Shown here: piece after piece, positions 52,169 to 60,785 of the stretch
Layout: the number at the start of each line of letters is the position of its first letter
How positions within the stretch are numbered: position 1 is the first letter of the stretch
Assembly (NCBI GenBank): GCA_040219295.1
Contig: JAVJST010000011.1
Location: forward strand, 558,001-622,000
Direction: 5' to 3'
From: JAVJST01 sp040219295
Lineage (GTDB): Bacteria; Pseudomonadota; Alphaproteobacteria; Rhodospirillales; Casp-alpha2
Length of the DNA: 64,000 bases
Notes under the pieces: generated by a model
Told to the model about the DNA's origin: nothing
Database searches by the model: none
What the model saw: the letters and a program-made list of their open reading frames with translations, nothing else
Translations under genes and position numbers: made by a program

Positions 52169-53998
52169 TCAGGCGGCGCTTTCGCGGCGCTGATGCTTCT
52201 TGCGTTCGTGCGGGTCGAGGAAACGCTTGCGCAGCCGGATGCTCTCGGGCGTGACCTCGACTAGCTCGTCGTCCTCGATGTAGGCGATTGCCTGCTCAAG
52301 GCTCATCTTGCGGGGCGGCGTCAGGCGGATGTTCTCGTCCGAGCCCGCGGCACGGATGTTGGTCAGCTGCTTCGACTTCATCGGGTTGACCTCGAGATCG
52401 CCGGCCCGGCTGTTCTCGCCGATGATCATGCCCTCGTAGACCTTGACGCCGGATGGCACGAACAACGCACCGCGTTCCTCGAGGTTCCACAACGCGTAGG
52501 CCACGGTCTTGCCGGACGCGTTGGAGATCAGCACGCCGTTGCGGCGGCCGGGGATCACGCCCTTGTCCGGCCCGTAACTGTGGAACACCCGGTTCATTAC
52601 CCCGGTCCCGCGGGTCTCGGTGAGGAACTGGCCGTGGTAGCCGATCAGGCCGCGCGACGGCGCCAGAAACACGAGCCGCGTCTTGCCGCCTTCGGCGGGT
52701 TTCATCTCGCGCAGTTCGGCGCGGCGCAGACCGAGGCTCTCGACGACCACGCCGGAATGTTCCTCGTCGACGTCGACGACGACCTCTTCCATGGGCTCGA
52801 GCCGCTGGCCGGTGTCCGGATCATCGCGGTAGATCACCCGCGGCCGGCTGATCGACAGCTCGTAACCTTCGCGCCGCATGGTCTCAATCAACACGCCGAG
52901 TTGCAATTCGCCGCGGCCGGCGACCTGAAACGCGTCCTTGTCCTCGGTCTCCTGCACTTCAATAGCGACGTTGCCCTCGGCTTCCGCCAGCAGGCGTGCA
53001 CGAATCATGCGCGACGTCACCTTCGAGCCCTCGGTGCCGGCGAGCGGCGACGAATTGATCGAGAACGTCATCGACAGCGTCGGCGGATCAATCGGCGGCG
53101 CCGGGATCGGTTCGCTGACGGCCGGGTCGCAGAGCGTGTCGGCGACGTTGGCTTCGGCCAGCCCGGCGATGGCGATGATGTCGCCGGCCTCGGCGCGCTC
53201 GACCGGCACGCGCTCCAGGCCGTCGTATGCAAACAGCTTGGTGATGCGGCCCGTCTCGACGACCTTGCCGTCGCGGCTCAGCGCCTTGAGCGGCGCGTTG
53301 ACCTTGACCACGCCGGCATGAATCCGGCCGGTCAGGATGCGGCCGAGAAACGAGTCTGCCTCGAGCAGGCTGGCCAGCATGGTGAACGGGCCTTCGGCCT
53401 CCGCGTCGGGCGCCGGGACGTGATCGCGGACCAGCTCGAACAACGGGATGAGGTCGTCCTTCGGGCCCTCGGGCTCGGCGGCGGCCCAGCCGTCGCGCCC
53501 CGAAGCGTAGAGCACCGGGAAGTCGAGCTGTTCGTCGTCGGCGCCGAGCGCGGCGAACAGGTCGAAGACTTCATCGAGAACGGCATCGGGCCGGCCGTCG
53601 GGCCGGTCGATCTTGTTGATGACGAGGATCGGCTTGAGGCCGATGTCGAGCGCCTTCGACGTCACGAACTTGGTCTGCGGCATGGCGCCTTCGGCGGCGT
53701 CGACCAGCAAGATGACGCCGTCGACCATGGTCAGGATACGCTCGACCTCGCCACCGAAGTCGGCGTGGCCCGGCGTGTCGACGATATTGAAGCGGATGCC
53801 CTGCCACTCGACCGAGGTGCATTTCGCAAGGATGGTGATGCCGCGCTCGCGTTCCAGGTCGTTGCGGTCGAGGGCGCGCTCGGCGATCTGCTGGTTGGCG
53901 CGTACCGCGCCGGACTGGCGCAGCAACTGGTCGACGAGGGTCGTCTTGCCGTGGTCGACGTGGGCGATGATCGCGATGTTGCGGCGTTGCGTGGTCAT
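52169..53998 (-). CDS. typA: Ribosome-binding GTPase TypA/BipA
   Basis: A 609-residue translational GTPase involved in stress and cold-linked ribosome assembly. The G motifs are AHVDHGKTTL (11-20), DTPGHADF and NKIDRP. Elongation-factor domains II, III and V follow, with a BipA-specific C-terminal segment (GVKVYEGMIIGENSRAGDLEVNPMK). The final residues are basic. It begins 13 bases after the adenosine kinase stop. Confidence 0.97.
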   Translation of the reverse strand: MTTQRRNIAIIAHVDHGKTTLVDQLLRQSGAVRANQQIAERALDRNDLERERGITILAKCTSVEWQGIRFNIVDTPGHADFGGEVERILTMVDGVILLVDAAEGAMPQTKFVTSKALDIGLKPILVINKIDRPDGRPDAVLDEVFDLFAALGADDEQLDFPVLYASGRDGWAAAEPEGPKDDLIPLFELVRDHVPAPDAEAEGPFTMLASLLEADSFLGRILTGRIHAGVVKVNAPLKALSRDGKVVETGRITKLFAYDGLERVPVERAEAGDIIAIAGLAEANVADTLCDPAVSEPIPAPPIDPPTLSMTFSINSSPLAGTEGSKVTSRMIRARLLAEAEGNVAIEVQETEDKDAFQVAGRGELQLGVLIETMRREGYELSISRPRVIYRDDPDTGQRLEPMEEVVVDVDEEHSGVVVESLGLRRAELREMKPAEGGKTRLVFLAPSRGLIGYHGQFLTETRGTGVMNRVFHSYGPDKGVIPGRRNGVLISNASGKTVAYALWNLEERGALFVPSGVKVYEGMIIGENSRAGDLEVNPMKSKQLTNIRAAGSDENIRLTPPRKMSLEQAIAYIEDDELVEVTPESIRLRKRFLDPHERKKHQRRESAA

Positions 53999-54011
53999 TC
54001 GGTCAGGATCC

Positions 54012-55013
54012 TCAGAGATGCCGCTCGATGCGGCCGGCGATCAGTTCACCGAGCGGTTTCGCGGGACGCGCGCCAATGTGGCTGATGACCTCGGCCGCGG
54101 CGATACCGCCGATCCGCCCGGCGGTTTCGAGGCCGAGATCTCGGGCCAGGCCGAACAGGAAGCCGGCGGCATAGGCGTCGCCCGCGCCGGTGGTATCGAC
54201 GACCTCGGCAACGTGCTCGGCGTCAAGAACATGGAACTCGTCGCCGGCGATGACCACGGAGCCTTTCTCGCTGCGTGTCAGCGCGGCGATCTCGCAATGA
54301 CCGCGCACGCGCTGCAGCGCGTCGTCGAACGACCCCGACTGGTAGAGCGAAGCGATCTCGTCCTCGTTGGCGAACAGGATATCGACGTGACCATCGACCA
54401 GGGCGAGGAAGTCGTCGCGGTGGCGATCGACGCAGAACGCGTCGGACAGCGACAAGGCGACCCGGTTGCCGGCCTCGTGGGCGATCTCGGCGGCGCGGAT
54501 GAAGGCCTGCTTGGCGGCCGGCTTGTCCCACAAGTAGCCCTCGAGATAGGTGATCGCCGAGGCGCGGATCACGTCCTCGTCGAGGTCGCCGTCACCGAAG
54601 TCGGTGCTGGCGCCGAGGAACGTGTTCATGGTCCGTTGCGCGTCCGGCGTCACGAAGATCAGGCAGCGCGCGGTGGCCAGGCCGCTGTTCGCGGCGGGCG
54701 TGTCGAAGACGACGCCTTCGTCCCGAATGGCGCGCCGAAAGCTGTCGCCCAGCGCATCGTCGCGGACCTTGCCGATGAACGCCGCCCGGGCGCCGAGCGA
54801 GGCCAGCGCGGCGATCGTGTTGGCCGCCGATCCGCCCGACTGTTCGACGGGCGCGTGCATGGCGCGGTAGAGCTGCTCCGCACGGTCTTCGTCGATCAGC
54901 GTCATCGCGCCCTTGGCGAGGTCGTTGTCGGCGAGAAACGAATCGTCGCTGCGGGCGAGGACATCGACGATGGCGTTGCCGATGCCGACGACATCAAAGG
55001 TGTGCTCGGTCAT
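54012..55013 (-). CDS. PfkB-family adenosine kinase
   Basis: A 333-residue ribokinase-fold enzyme. The N-terminus DVVGIGNAIVDVLARSDD and the GGSAANT segment bind the nucleoside. The C-terminal DTTGAGDAYAAGFLFGLA (about 268-285) holds the catalytic Asp and anion hole. These features match alphaproteobacterial adenosine kinases, which salvage adenosine, including that from SAH breakdown. ATG 55013 has GGAG 6 bases upstream. First in the kinase-typA-tauE unit; divergent from the EI24-like gene across 159 bases. Confidence 0.92.
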   Translation of the reverse strand: MTEHTFDVVGIGNAIVDVLARSDDSFLADNDLAKGAMTLIDEDRAEQLYRAMHAPVEQSGGSAANTIAALASLGARAAFIGKVRDDALGDSFRRAIRDEGVVFDTPAANSGLATARCLIFVTPDAQRTMNTFLGASTDFGDGDLDEDVIRASAITYLEGYLWDKPAAKQAFIRAAEIAHEAGNRVALSLSDAFCVDRHRDDFLALVDGHVDILFANEDEIASLYQSGSFDDALQRVRGHCEIAALTRSEKGSVVIAGDEFHVLDAEHVAEVVDTTGAGDAYAAGFLFGLARDLGLETAGRIGGIAAAEVISHIGARPAKPLGELIAGRIERHL

Positions 55014-55172
55014 GAAGTACTCCGTTGGCGCGGGTCGAGGGGCTTCGCAAGGCCCGCCGGGCCGGGCCGCGGCAGTATAGTCATCGCCGTCTCGGTCACA
55101 AGCGCCAACGCGCCGGCGCACAAGCCTCGCGCGCGCTTGCGCCGGCCGCGACGGATGGATACATAAACGGTC

Positions 55173-55862
55173 ATGTTCGACGCCATCGGCAAGGCCCTCC
55201 GGCAACTCGACGATCCCGCCATCCAGCGGACGCTGCTGCTCAGCGTCGCCATCGCGCTCGGCTGTTTCGTCGCGCTATGGCTGGTCATCGGCTTCCTGTT
55301 GAGCGAGACGGCGATCTTCTCCATCGGCTGGCTCGAGACCATCGTCGACGTCCTCGGCGGACTGGCGACGGCGCTGTTCACCTGGCTGCTGTTCCCGGCC
55401 GTGGTCAGTGGTCTGGTCGGCGTGTTCCTCGACGGCGTCGCGCGCGCGGTCGAGGCGCGCCACTACCCGGAACTCGGCCCGGCCCGGGGCCAGAACGTCG
55501 GTGAGGCCATCGTGTCCGGCCTCAAGTTCATCGGCGTGCTGGTTGTCCTCAACATCTTCATGCTGCTGTTCCTTATCGTCCCGCCGGTGTTTCCGTTCGT
55601 CTTCTACGCGGTCAACGGTTACCTGCTGGGCCGCGAGTACTTCGAGCTCGTCGCGCTGCGGCGGATCGGCGCGGCCGATGCCCGCACGCTCCGCAAACAG
55701 CGCCAGGGCGCCCTGTTCGCCGCCGGAATCGCCATCGCGCTGCTGCTGACGGTCCCGGTCGTCAACCTTCTGGCACCGATCGTCGCCACCGCGACCATGG
55801 TGCATCTGTTCCAGTCGTGGCGTCCGACAGCAGGTGACGGCGGGCCCCTCAAGACTGTATAA
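55173..55862 (+). CDS. EI24/CysZ-like inner-membrane protein
   Basis: A 229-residue protein with four or five membrane helices (about 22-45, 58-85, 112-150, 178-205). The central sequence ARAVEARHYPELGPARGQNVGEAI and the following LKFIGVLVVLNIFMLL, then NGYLLGREYFELVALRR, are typical of the EI24 domain family. In E. coli the relative CysZ is a sulfate permease, but most family members have no established role. ATG 55173 has only a weak ribosome-binding site. Downstream is bactofilin, 62 bases away. Confidence 0.88.
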   Translation: MFDAIGKALRQLDDPAIQRTLLLSVAIALGCFVALWLVIGFLLSETAIFSIGWLETIVDVLGGLATALFTWLLFPAVVSGLVGVFLDGVARAVEARHYPELGPARGQNVGEAIVSGLKFIGVLVVLNIFMLLFLIVPPVFPFVFYAVNGYLLGREYFELVALRRIGAADARTLRKQRQGALFAAGIAIALLLTVPVVNLLAPIVATATMVHLFQSWRPTAGDGGPLKTV

Positions 55863-55924
55863 ACGGTAACGAATCGTATTTCGGACGCGCCGCCCGATTC
55901 TTGCGGCGCCAAGGGAGAGCCCCG

Positions 55925-56530
55925 ATGTTCAGCAAGAAGAATCCGGAAGGCGGCGCCGCCAGCACGGGCAACGAATCGTCCGCCGACAACGGCCGCCCGG
56001 AAGAGGCCTCGCCGCCGCCGCTGAAGCCTTTTGCCAAGCCCGGCGGCGACGCGCCGCTGACCGCGCCGCGTTCAACGTTCCATCCGGACATTCCGGCGCG
56101 CACCCCCGACATTCCCGGCCTGCCGCCGCGCCGCTCGGGCGACCGCGCGCGCGACACCGACCAGGCCAAGACCCTGATGGTCGGCAGCGCCATCCACCTC
56201 AAGGGCGGCGAGATTTCCAACTGTGAACGGCTCGTCGTCGAAGGCAAGGTCGAGGACTCGGTGCTGACCGATTCCAAGCGTGTCGAGGTCCTCGCCGGCG
56301 GCACGTTCAAGGGCAAGGCGTCCGTCGAGGAGGCCGTCATCTCAGGTCATTTCGATGGCGAACTGACCGCGAGCACCCGCCTGACCGTGCGTGAAACCGG
56401 GCGGATATCGGGCTCGGTCCGCTACGGCTCGATCGTCATCGAACCGGGTGGCGAAATCCGCGGCGACATGCAGACCCTGGGCACGGCGCCGGCGCCCGGG
56501 AACAGCACCACGGGCGATGACGGCGCGTGA
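55925..56530 (+). CDS. Bactofilin
   Basis: A 201-residue polymerising cytoskeletal protein (DUF583). A Pro-rich, disordered N-terminal tail (1-80) precedes a right-handed beta-helix core, about 80-180. The core shows repeating hydrophobic strands: GSAIHLKGGEISNCERLVVEGKVE, VEVLAGGTFKGKASVEEAVISGHFDGEL and RETGRISGSVRYGSIVIEPGG (given as separate runs). Bactofilins organise envelope growth or stalk synthesis at the membrane. ATG 55925 has GGGAG 7 bases upstream. Its TGA overlaps the ATG of the following lipoprotein gene. Confidence 0.93.
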   Translation: MFSKKNPEGGAASTGNESSADNGRPEEASPPPLKPFAKPGGDAPLTAPRSTFHPDIPARTPDIPGLPPRRSGDRARDTDQAKTLMVGSAIHLKGGEISNCERLVVEGKVEDSVLTDSKRVEVLAGGTFKGKASVEEAVISGHFDGELTASTRLTVRETGRISGSVRYGSIVIEPGGEIRGDMQTLGTAPAPGNSTTGDDGA

Positions 56531-56973
56531 TGCGTGTCCGACGGTGGCCCGCCGTCAGCGGCGCCCTGACCTGCCTCTTGCTGCTTGCGGCCTGCGCCTC
56601 ATCGCCGGCGCCTGATCAACAGGCGGATGAGGCCGACACCTTCGTCGCCGACCCGATTGCCGATGCCGAGCCGGCCGCCGAGCCGCAAGTCGCGCTGGTC
56701 CCGGCGCCTCCGCCGGTGCCGGACGTCAATTCGTTTCTCAATCAAAACGGTGCCGAGATCGCCGGCGTCCTGGGCGAACCCGGATTCGTTCGCCGTGATC
56801 CGCCCGCCGAGCTCTGGCAGTACCGTACCGGGGCCTGCACGCTCGATCTGTTCTTCTACGACGAAGGCGGCGAGGACTATCGCCTGGCCTATCTCGATTT
56901 CCGCGACGTCGACAGCAGCCGCGAGGCGCGCGACGACTGCCTGCGCGCCATCATCCAGCTGACCGAGGGCTAG
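56530..56973 (+). CDS. Small outer-membrane lipoprotein, unknown function
   Basis: A 147-residue exported lipoprotein. The signal peptide ends in the lipobox L-A-A-C with C22. The start ATG 56530 shares bases with the bactofilin stop (TGATG). After a Pro/Ala/Asp-rich linker, residues ~68-147 form a small domain containing FLNQNGAEIAGVLGEPGFVRR and WQYRTGACTLDLFFYDEGG, followed by YRLAYLDFRD and a Cys near the end. Two Cys (TGACT and DDCLR) may pair. It resembles the BamE/SmpA-like group of alphaproteobacterial lipoproteins only in outline. Likely co-translated with bactofilin. Confidence 0.82.
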   Translation: MRVRRWPAVSGALTCLLLLAACASSPAPDQQADEADTFVADPIADAEPAAEPQVALVPAPPPVPDVNSFLNQNGAEIAGVLGEPGFVRRDPPAELWQYRTGACTLDLFFYDEGGEDYRLAYLDFRDVDSSREARDDCLRAIIQLTEG

Positions 56974-56976
56974 ACC

Positions 56977-58551
56977 TCAACCGCCGAGCCCGGCGGCGGC
57001 CAGCAGCCGGCGCGCCTCGGCGACCGGCACGCCGATGTTCGAGCCGCCGAAGTCGCGGATGATCGCGGCGTTGACCGCGACCACCCTGCCCGAGGTGTCG
57101 AGCACCGGACCGCCGCTGCCGCCGTGGGTCGTGTCGGCATCGTAGATGATCGCCGTCGGGCTGACCTGGCCGACGATGCCGCGGCTGGCGAGCGGCGAGA
57201 TCTGGCCACGCGCCGCAAGGAACGCGGCGATCGTCCAGAAATCCATGTCGGGCTGGTCCTGCAGTTCGGCGACCAGCGCCGGGTCGGTGCGCGCCAGCAT
57301 GGCCACGAAGCCGGTCGGGAAGCCCATGACGACGATCTCGCTGCCGATCTCCGGCGGCGTCTCGGCCAGCGACAGTCCGGCGACCGGCCAGTCGTCCTCG
57401 GTCGGCACGAGAATGGCGAGATCCGTCTTGTCGCTAACGGCCTTTTGCGTCAACGCAGCGGCGTCCGCCCGGCCGGGGAAATAGACGCTGGTGCGGAGGT
57501 GAACCGGCACCAGGCCCTGCAACGCCATCAGCTCGACGTTGGAATCGTTCTCCCACGGCATGGCGACGTGGCGGTTGGTCAGCAGCGCGCGTTGCCCGGC
57601 AAGCGCGAAACCGGTACCGGTCACCTGAACCTCGGCGACGTCGCCGTCGCCCGCGAGGGTCAGCGCCGGCTGGCCGCGTTGGTTGGTGACGGGATCGCCG
57701 GCCTCGTCGAGCTGATAACGCAGCATCAGTCCGCTTTCCGTGTCGCGGAATCCAAACGCGGTTTGCAGGAACCCGGTCGAGGGCGCCGCATCGGCAATCA
57801 CCCGCGCGAGCGCGGACGAGCGCTCCTCCAGCGCGGCAAGTCGTTCCGCGTTGGCCCGGACGCGCTCGTCGATCTCGCTGCCGAGCGCCTGCAGATCGCC
57901 CGGCGTCAGGGCATCCTGCTGGGCGCGGGCCAAGGCGGTGGCGACGCTGTCGAGCCGCGCCGCGCCGCTGGCGATCCGCTGTTCCAGCCGTCCGGCCCGT
58001 TGCTGCTGCTCGTAGATGACCCCGGCCAGCACGACGAGTGCGGCGATCACGCCGAGCCGGAACAGCACCGTCGTCTCGCCCGCCGTGCGGCGCGCGACGG
58101 CGCCTGCGGCACGCCACAACCGGCGAGCCAGGGGCTGCCGGCTGGACCGCAGATAGGCGGCGGCATCACTGAAGATTTCGCCGATGGTATGGCCCATGGC
58201 GCCTTCTTCGCGGAACAGCCGGAAGCGCGACAGCGGGCCCCGGTCGCCGAGTTCGATCATGTCGCCGGAACGCAGCACGCGCTCGCGCACCGGCTCGCCG
58301 TTGACCCAGACGGTCTGGTCCGCCGCGGCAATCAGCTCGTAGGAGCCGTCGCGGCGGCGGAAACGGGCGACGAGGCCGTCGGGCGCAAGCCCGTTCCGGG
58401 TCTCGCGGCAATGCACCATCGACGACGGCGTCAACGCGATATCGACGGCGTCCGCCGCGATCCACGTCCGCCGCCCGCGTGACGGCCCGGTGAGGTGCTC
58501 AAGCACGGCAACGCCGGTATCGGTGGCGGTAACCTGGGGCTGGTCGTTCAT
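56977..58551 (-). CDS. FHA-like/trypsin-like serine protease fusion with one membrane helix
   Basis: A 524-residue protein of unusual layout. The N-terminal ~115 residues are FHA-like (WVNGEPVRERVLRSGDMIELGD near 82-103). One membrane helix spans about 164-182, then a coiled coil (183-255). A trypsin-fold domain follows with the full triad: H327 (LTNRHVA), D377 (DKTDLAIL) and S479 (THGGSGGPVL). It resembles a DegP-like protease without PDZ domains. Topology suggests a cytosolic FHA-like domain reading phosphothreonine or another cytosolic signal and a periplasmic protease (inference). It converges on the bactofilin-lipoprotein unit with 3 bases between the stops. Confidence 0.88.
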   Translation of the reverse strand: MNDQPQVTATDTGVAVLEHLTGPSRGRRTWIAADAVDIALTPSSMVHCRETRNGLAPDGLVARFRRRDGSYELIAAADQTVWVNGEPVRERVLRSGDMIELGDRGPLSRFRLFREEGAMGHTIGEIFSDAAAYLRSSRQPLARRLWRAAGAVARRTAGETTVLFRLGVIAALVVLAGVIYEQQQRAGRLEQRIASGAARLDSVATALARAQQDALTPGDLQALGSEIDERVRANAERLAALEERSSALARVIADAAPSTGFLQTAFGFRDTESGLMLRYQLDEAGDPVTNQRGQPALTLAGDGDVAEVQVTGTGFALAGQRALLTNRHVAMPWENDSNVELMALQGLVPVHLRTSVYFPGRADAAALTQKAVSDKTDLAILVPTEDDWPVAGLSLAETPPEIGSEIVVMGFPTGFVAMLARTDPALVAELQDQPDMDFWTIAAFLAARGQISPLASRGIVGQVSPTAIIYDADTTHGGSGGPVLDTSGRVVAVNAAIIRDFGGSNIGVPVAEARRLLAAAGLGG

Positions 58552-58615
58552 AGCCCGATTATCTCATGAAAACAGGACGCTGACTGTCGCAATCGCGTGA
58601 TTGGGCCGTGACCGG

Positions 58616-59254
58616 TCACACCGTCGTCTTGGCCTTGTAGCGGCAGAGGTCGTGCACGACGCAGGCCGGGCAATCCGGCTTGCGCGCCTTGCACACGTAA
58701 CGGCCGTGCAGGATCAGCCAGTGGTGGGCGTGCAGCTTCCATTTGTCGGGCGTCACCTTCTCGAGTTTCTTCTCGACCGCGAGCGGCGTCTTGCCGGGGG
58801 CCAGCCCGGTGCGGTTGGAAACCCGGAAGATGTGGGTGTCGACGGCGATGGTCGGCTCGCCGAAGGCGACGTTGAGGACCACGTTGGCGGTCTTGCGCCC
58901 GACCCCCGGCAGCCTTTCCAGCGCCTCGCGGTCGCGCGGCACCTCGCCGCCGAACTCCTCGATCAGCATGTGGCTGAGCTTGATGACGTTCCTGGCCTTG
59001 GTGTTGAACAGCCCGATGGTCTTGATGTAGTCCTTCAGCCCGGCCTCGCCGAGGGCGATCATCTGCGCAGGCGTCTGGACTTTCTTGAAAAGCTTTTCCG
59101 TCGCCTTGTTGACTCCGACGTCGGTCGCCTGCGCCGACAGCGCCACGGCGACCACCAGGGTATAAGGATTGATCCAGCTGAGCTCGCTGGTCGGCGCCGG
59201 GTTTGTCTCGGCGAGCCGCCTGTAGAACTCATCGACATCGGCTTTTTTGACCAT
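58616..59254 (-). CDS. nth: Endonuclease III
   Basis: A 212-residue DNA glycosylase/AP lyase removing oxidised pyrimidines. The helix-hairpin-helix LPGVGRKTANVV has catalytic K121; D139 is in VDTHIFRVSNRTG. The 4Fe-4S cluster ligands are C188, C195, C198 and C204 (C-x6-C-x2-C-x5-C). ATG 59254 has GGAG close upstream. It is followed by the FHA-protease gene, 64 bases away. Confidence 0.97.
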   Translation of the reverse strand: MVKKADVDEFYRRLAETNPAPTSELSWINPYTLVVAVALSAQATDVGVNKATEKLFKKVQTPAQMIALGEAGLKDYIKTIGLFNTKARNVIKLSHMLIEEFGGEVPRDREALERLPGVGRKTANVVLNVAFGEPTIAVDTHIFRVSNRTGLAPGKTPLAVEKKLEKVTPDKWKLHAHHWLILHGRYVCKARKPDCPACVVHDLCRYKAKTTV

Positions 59255-59305
59255 AGAGCTCCCGCGCCCCCCTCATGCGAACGTCCGGACACGACTGTTC
59301 CCAGT

Positions 59306-59350
59306 CCCTCATGCTTCGTCAAGCTCAGCATGAGGGCCCGAGCATGAGGG
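59306..59350. repeat. Dispersed palindromic repeat, CCCTCATGCT type
   Basis: CCCTCATGCT (59306-59315) and AGCATGAGGG (59327-59336) are perfect inverted arms around TCGTCAAGCTC; the right arm is repeated directly at 59341-59350. The internal TTCGTCAAGCTCAGCATGAGGG-like text resembles intergenic repeats common in several Alphaproteobacteria. It lies upstream of nth. Confidence 0.7.
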
Positions 59351-59363
59351 ATGGACGCGGCCG

Positions 59364-59410
59364 CGCGCCATGGGAATGGCGCATGGACGCCCCATGGGAG
59401 GCATGGCGCG
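59364..59410. repeat. Palindromic repeat copy 1, CGCGCCATG arms
   Basis: Arms CGCGCCATG (59364-59372) and CATGGCGCG (59402-59410) enclose a 29-base loop that contains further CATGG symmetry. The same arms recur at 60752-60785, and 17 bases beginning at 59363 recur inverted at 60770-60786, so the two sites are related. Confidence 0.6.
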
Positions 59411-59478
59411 CGGTCTGTTGGCGGCGAACGGCGGTTTTTCATCTGGAAACCGCCGGACCCGTTTCCTATGGTTGAGTC

Positions 59479-59985
59479 ATGCAATCGCCAAGCCGCGCCG
59501 CAGACGATCCGACACCGCTCTACCAGGCGGTGCTCGAGCCGCACCGCAGCGCCAGTGCGCGCAACATCAACACCGCGATCATCGTCTTTGCGCTCGCCGC
59601 CCTGCCGCTGAGCCTGATCTTCTCGGTCATCGGCGCATGGCCGGTGTCGATCTTCATCGGCCTCGACGTGGTGCTGCTGTTTGCCGCGCTCAGGCTGCAT
59701 TTCTGGTTCGGCCGCTCACGCGAAGTCATCACCATCACCCACGACCTGCTCACCGTGGAGCGTATCGGCGCCGGCGGGCGCCGGCGCACGTGGGCGGCCT
59801 CGCCGCACTGGATGAAGGTGGTGGTCACCGAGCTCGACGACGACCGCAACCGGCTCGAGCTTCGTACCCGCGACAACCGGACCGAGATCGGAAGGTTTCT
59901 TAATGCCGACGAGAAGGTCGCCCTGGCGCGCGAACTGCGCGGCAAGCTGGCGGCGTTTTCGGTGTGGCGAGGTTCGGTGGCTTAA
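59479..59985 (+). CDS. DUF2244 membrane protein
   Basis: A 168-residue protein matching DUF2244, common in Alphaproteobacteria and of unknown function. Two membrane helices (about 32-55 and 57-75) precede a cytosolic domain: REVITITHDLLTVERIG, RRRTWAASPHWMKVVV and FLNADEKVALARELRGKL. ATG 59479 has only a weak ribosome-binding site. It is flanked on both sides by palindromic repeats. Confidence 0.88.
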   Translation: MQSPSRAADDPTPLYQAVLEPHRSASARNINTAIIVFALAALPLSLIFSVIGAWPVSIFIGLDVVLLFAALRLHFWFGRSREVITITHDLLTVERIGAGGRRRTWAASPHWMKVVVTELDDDRNRLELRTRDNRTEIGRFLNADEKVALARELRGKLAAFSVWRGSVA

Positions 59986-59994
59986 TCCCCAATC

Positions 59995-60084
59995 CGTCAC
60001 CCCCGCGAAGCCTGTGCCCGCGAAGGCGGGTAGCGGGGGTCCAGCGCTACCGGCGGCTGGATTCCCGCCTGCGCGGGAATGACG
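59995..60084. repeat. Dispersed palindromic repeat, CGTCATTCCCGC type
   Basis: The element runs from CGTCACCCCCGCGAAG to GCGGGAATGACG and folds with its ends pairing. Inside, ATTCCCGC (60061-60068) and GCGGGAAT (60073-60080) are perfect arms, and CCCGCGAAGGCGGG (60017-60030) forms another hairpin. This sequence type is a familiar intergenic REP-like repeat in many Alphaproteobacteria. It sits just after DUF2244. Confidence 0.75.
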
Positions 60085-60124
60085 ATTATTGGGCGACGAG
60101 CGCAGTGCACGACCCGGTAACCGC

Positions 60125-60385
60125 CTAGTTCGATTTCTTTGATTCATCGCTCCGGCGTGGCGCGAATATCATTGCAAATAGACAAACCGCGCCAACCGTA
60201 CCGACGCTGAAGAAGATCCATGCTCCAATTGGATTGCCGACTCTGGCACAGCCATACGCAAACGTGAATCCAGCGGAGGTCACGAGCGTAAAGACCACGT
60301 AAGCCAACCATCTTGAGCGCTCCGATTCGAGAGCGATCAGCCAACCGAAAGCTTCAACGACGCCCGCCAGAATCCACTCACCCAT
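60125..60385 (-). CDS. Small membrane protein, 86 residues, unrecognised
   Basis: Three hydrophobic segments (about 3-20, 26-46, 54-76) with a short basic C-terminus ending APRRSDESKKSN. No family recognised. Codon use and base composition are less GC-rich than in the core genes around it, which hints at later acquisition. ATG 60385 has GAGG about 10 bases upstream. It is isolated between repeats and shows no operon partners apart from a doubtful small frame just upstream. Confidence 0.55.
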   Translation of the reverse strand: MGEWILAGVVEAFGWLIALESERSRWLAYVVFTLVTSAGFTFAYGCARVGNPIGAWIFFSVGTVGAVCLFAMIFAPRRSDESKKSN

Positions 60386-60412
60386 TTTGTCAGCGCCTCA
60401 CTCATCCTCGCT

Positions 60413-60577
60413 TTACTGCCTCAACTGGTGAACATGCCACTCCAGTTCAGGAAGCGGCGACAATCGCTGGCCATACCGCGTGATATCGGCAGCCGCTTCG
60501 TTCGCCTTTGGCGGGACACATGACGCGAGAAAGGCGAAGTGGAAAACGAACGAAAAAAACGAAGCGAGGTCCAACAT
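60413..60577 (-). CDS. Doubtful small lipoprotein, 54 residues
   Basis: A short frame beginning MLDLASFFSFVFHFAF ends its hydrophobic start with the lipobox L-A-S-C (C20), followed by 34 polar residues. It lies 27 bases upstream of the small membrane protein gene on the same strand. The ribosome-binding site is poor and overlapping frames compete, so it could be chance. Confidence 0.25.
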   Translation of the reverse strand: MLDLASFFSFVFHFAFLASCVPPKANEAAADITRYGQRLSPLPELEWHVHQLRQ

Positions 60578-60751
60578 CCCGGCACTGTTTCCAAACCCGA
60601 CAAGGTTGTCGTAGGGAGATGTTCGACAAGTATTATGGCGCGAATATGCGGCGGTCCGCACAATTCCGCCTCAATTCAAGGTGTGATGGCGTCAACCGAC
60701 AACGCTGGAATTACTATGATCAGCACTTTCCCGTCGCGCGCAGGCAGGCCA

Positions 60752-60785
60752 CGCGCCATGCCTCTCCGGCCATTCCCATGGCGCG
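60752..60785. repeat. Palindromic repeat copy 2, CGCGCCATG arms
   Basis: CGCGCCATG (60752-60760) and CATGGCGCG (60777-60785) are perfect 9-bp arms with a 16-base loop. Same arms as the element at 59364-59410. On the minus strand it lies 11 bases after the dapB stop and could also serve as its terminator hairpin. Confidence 0.6.
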
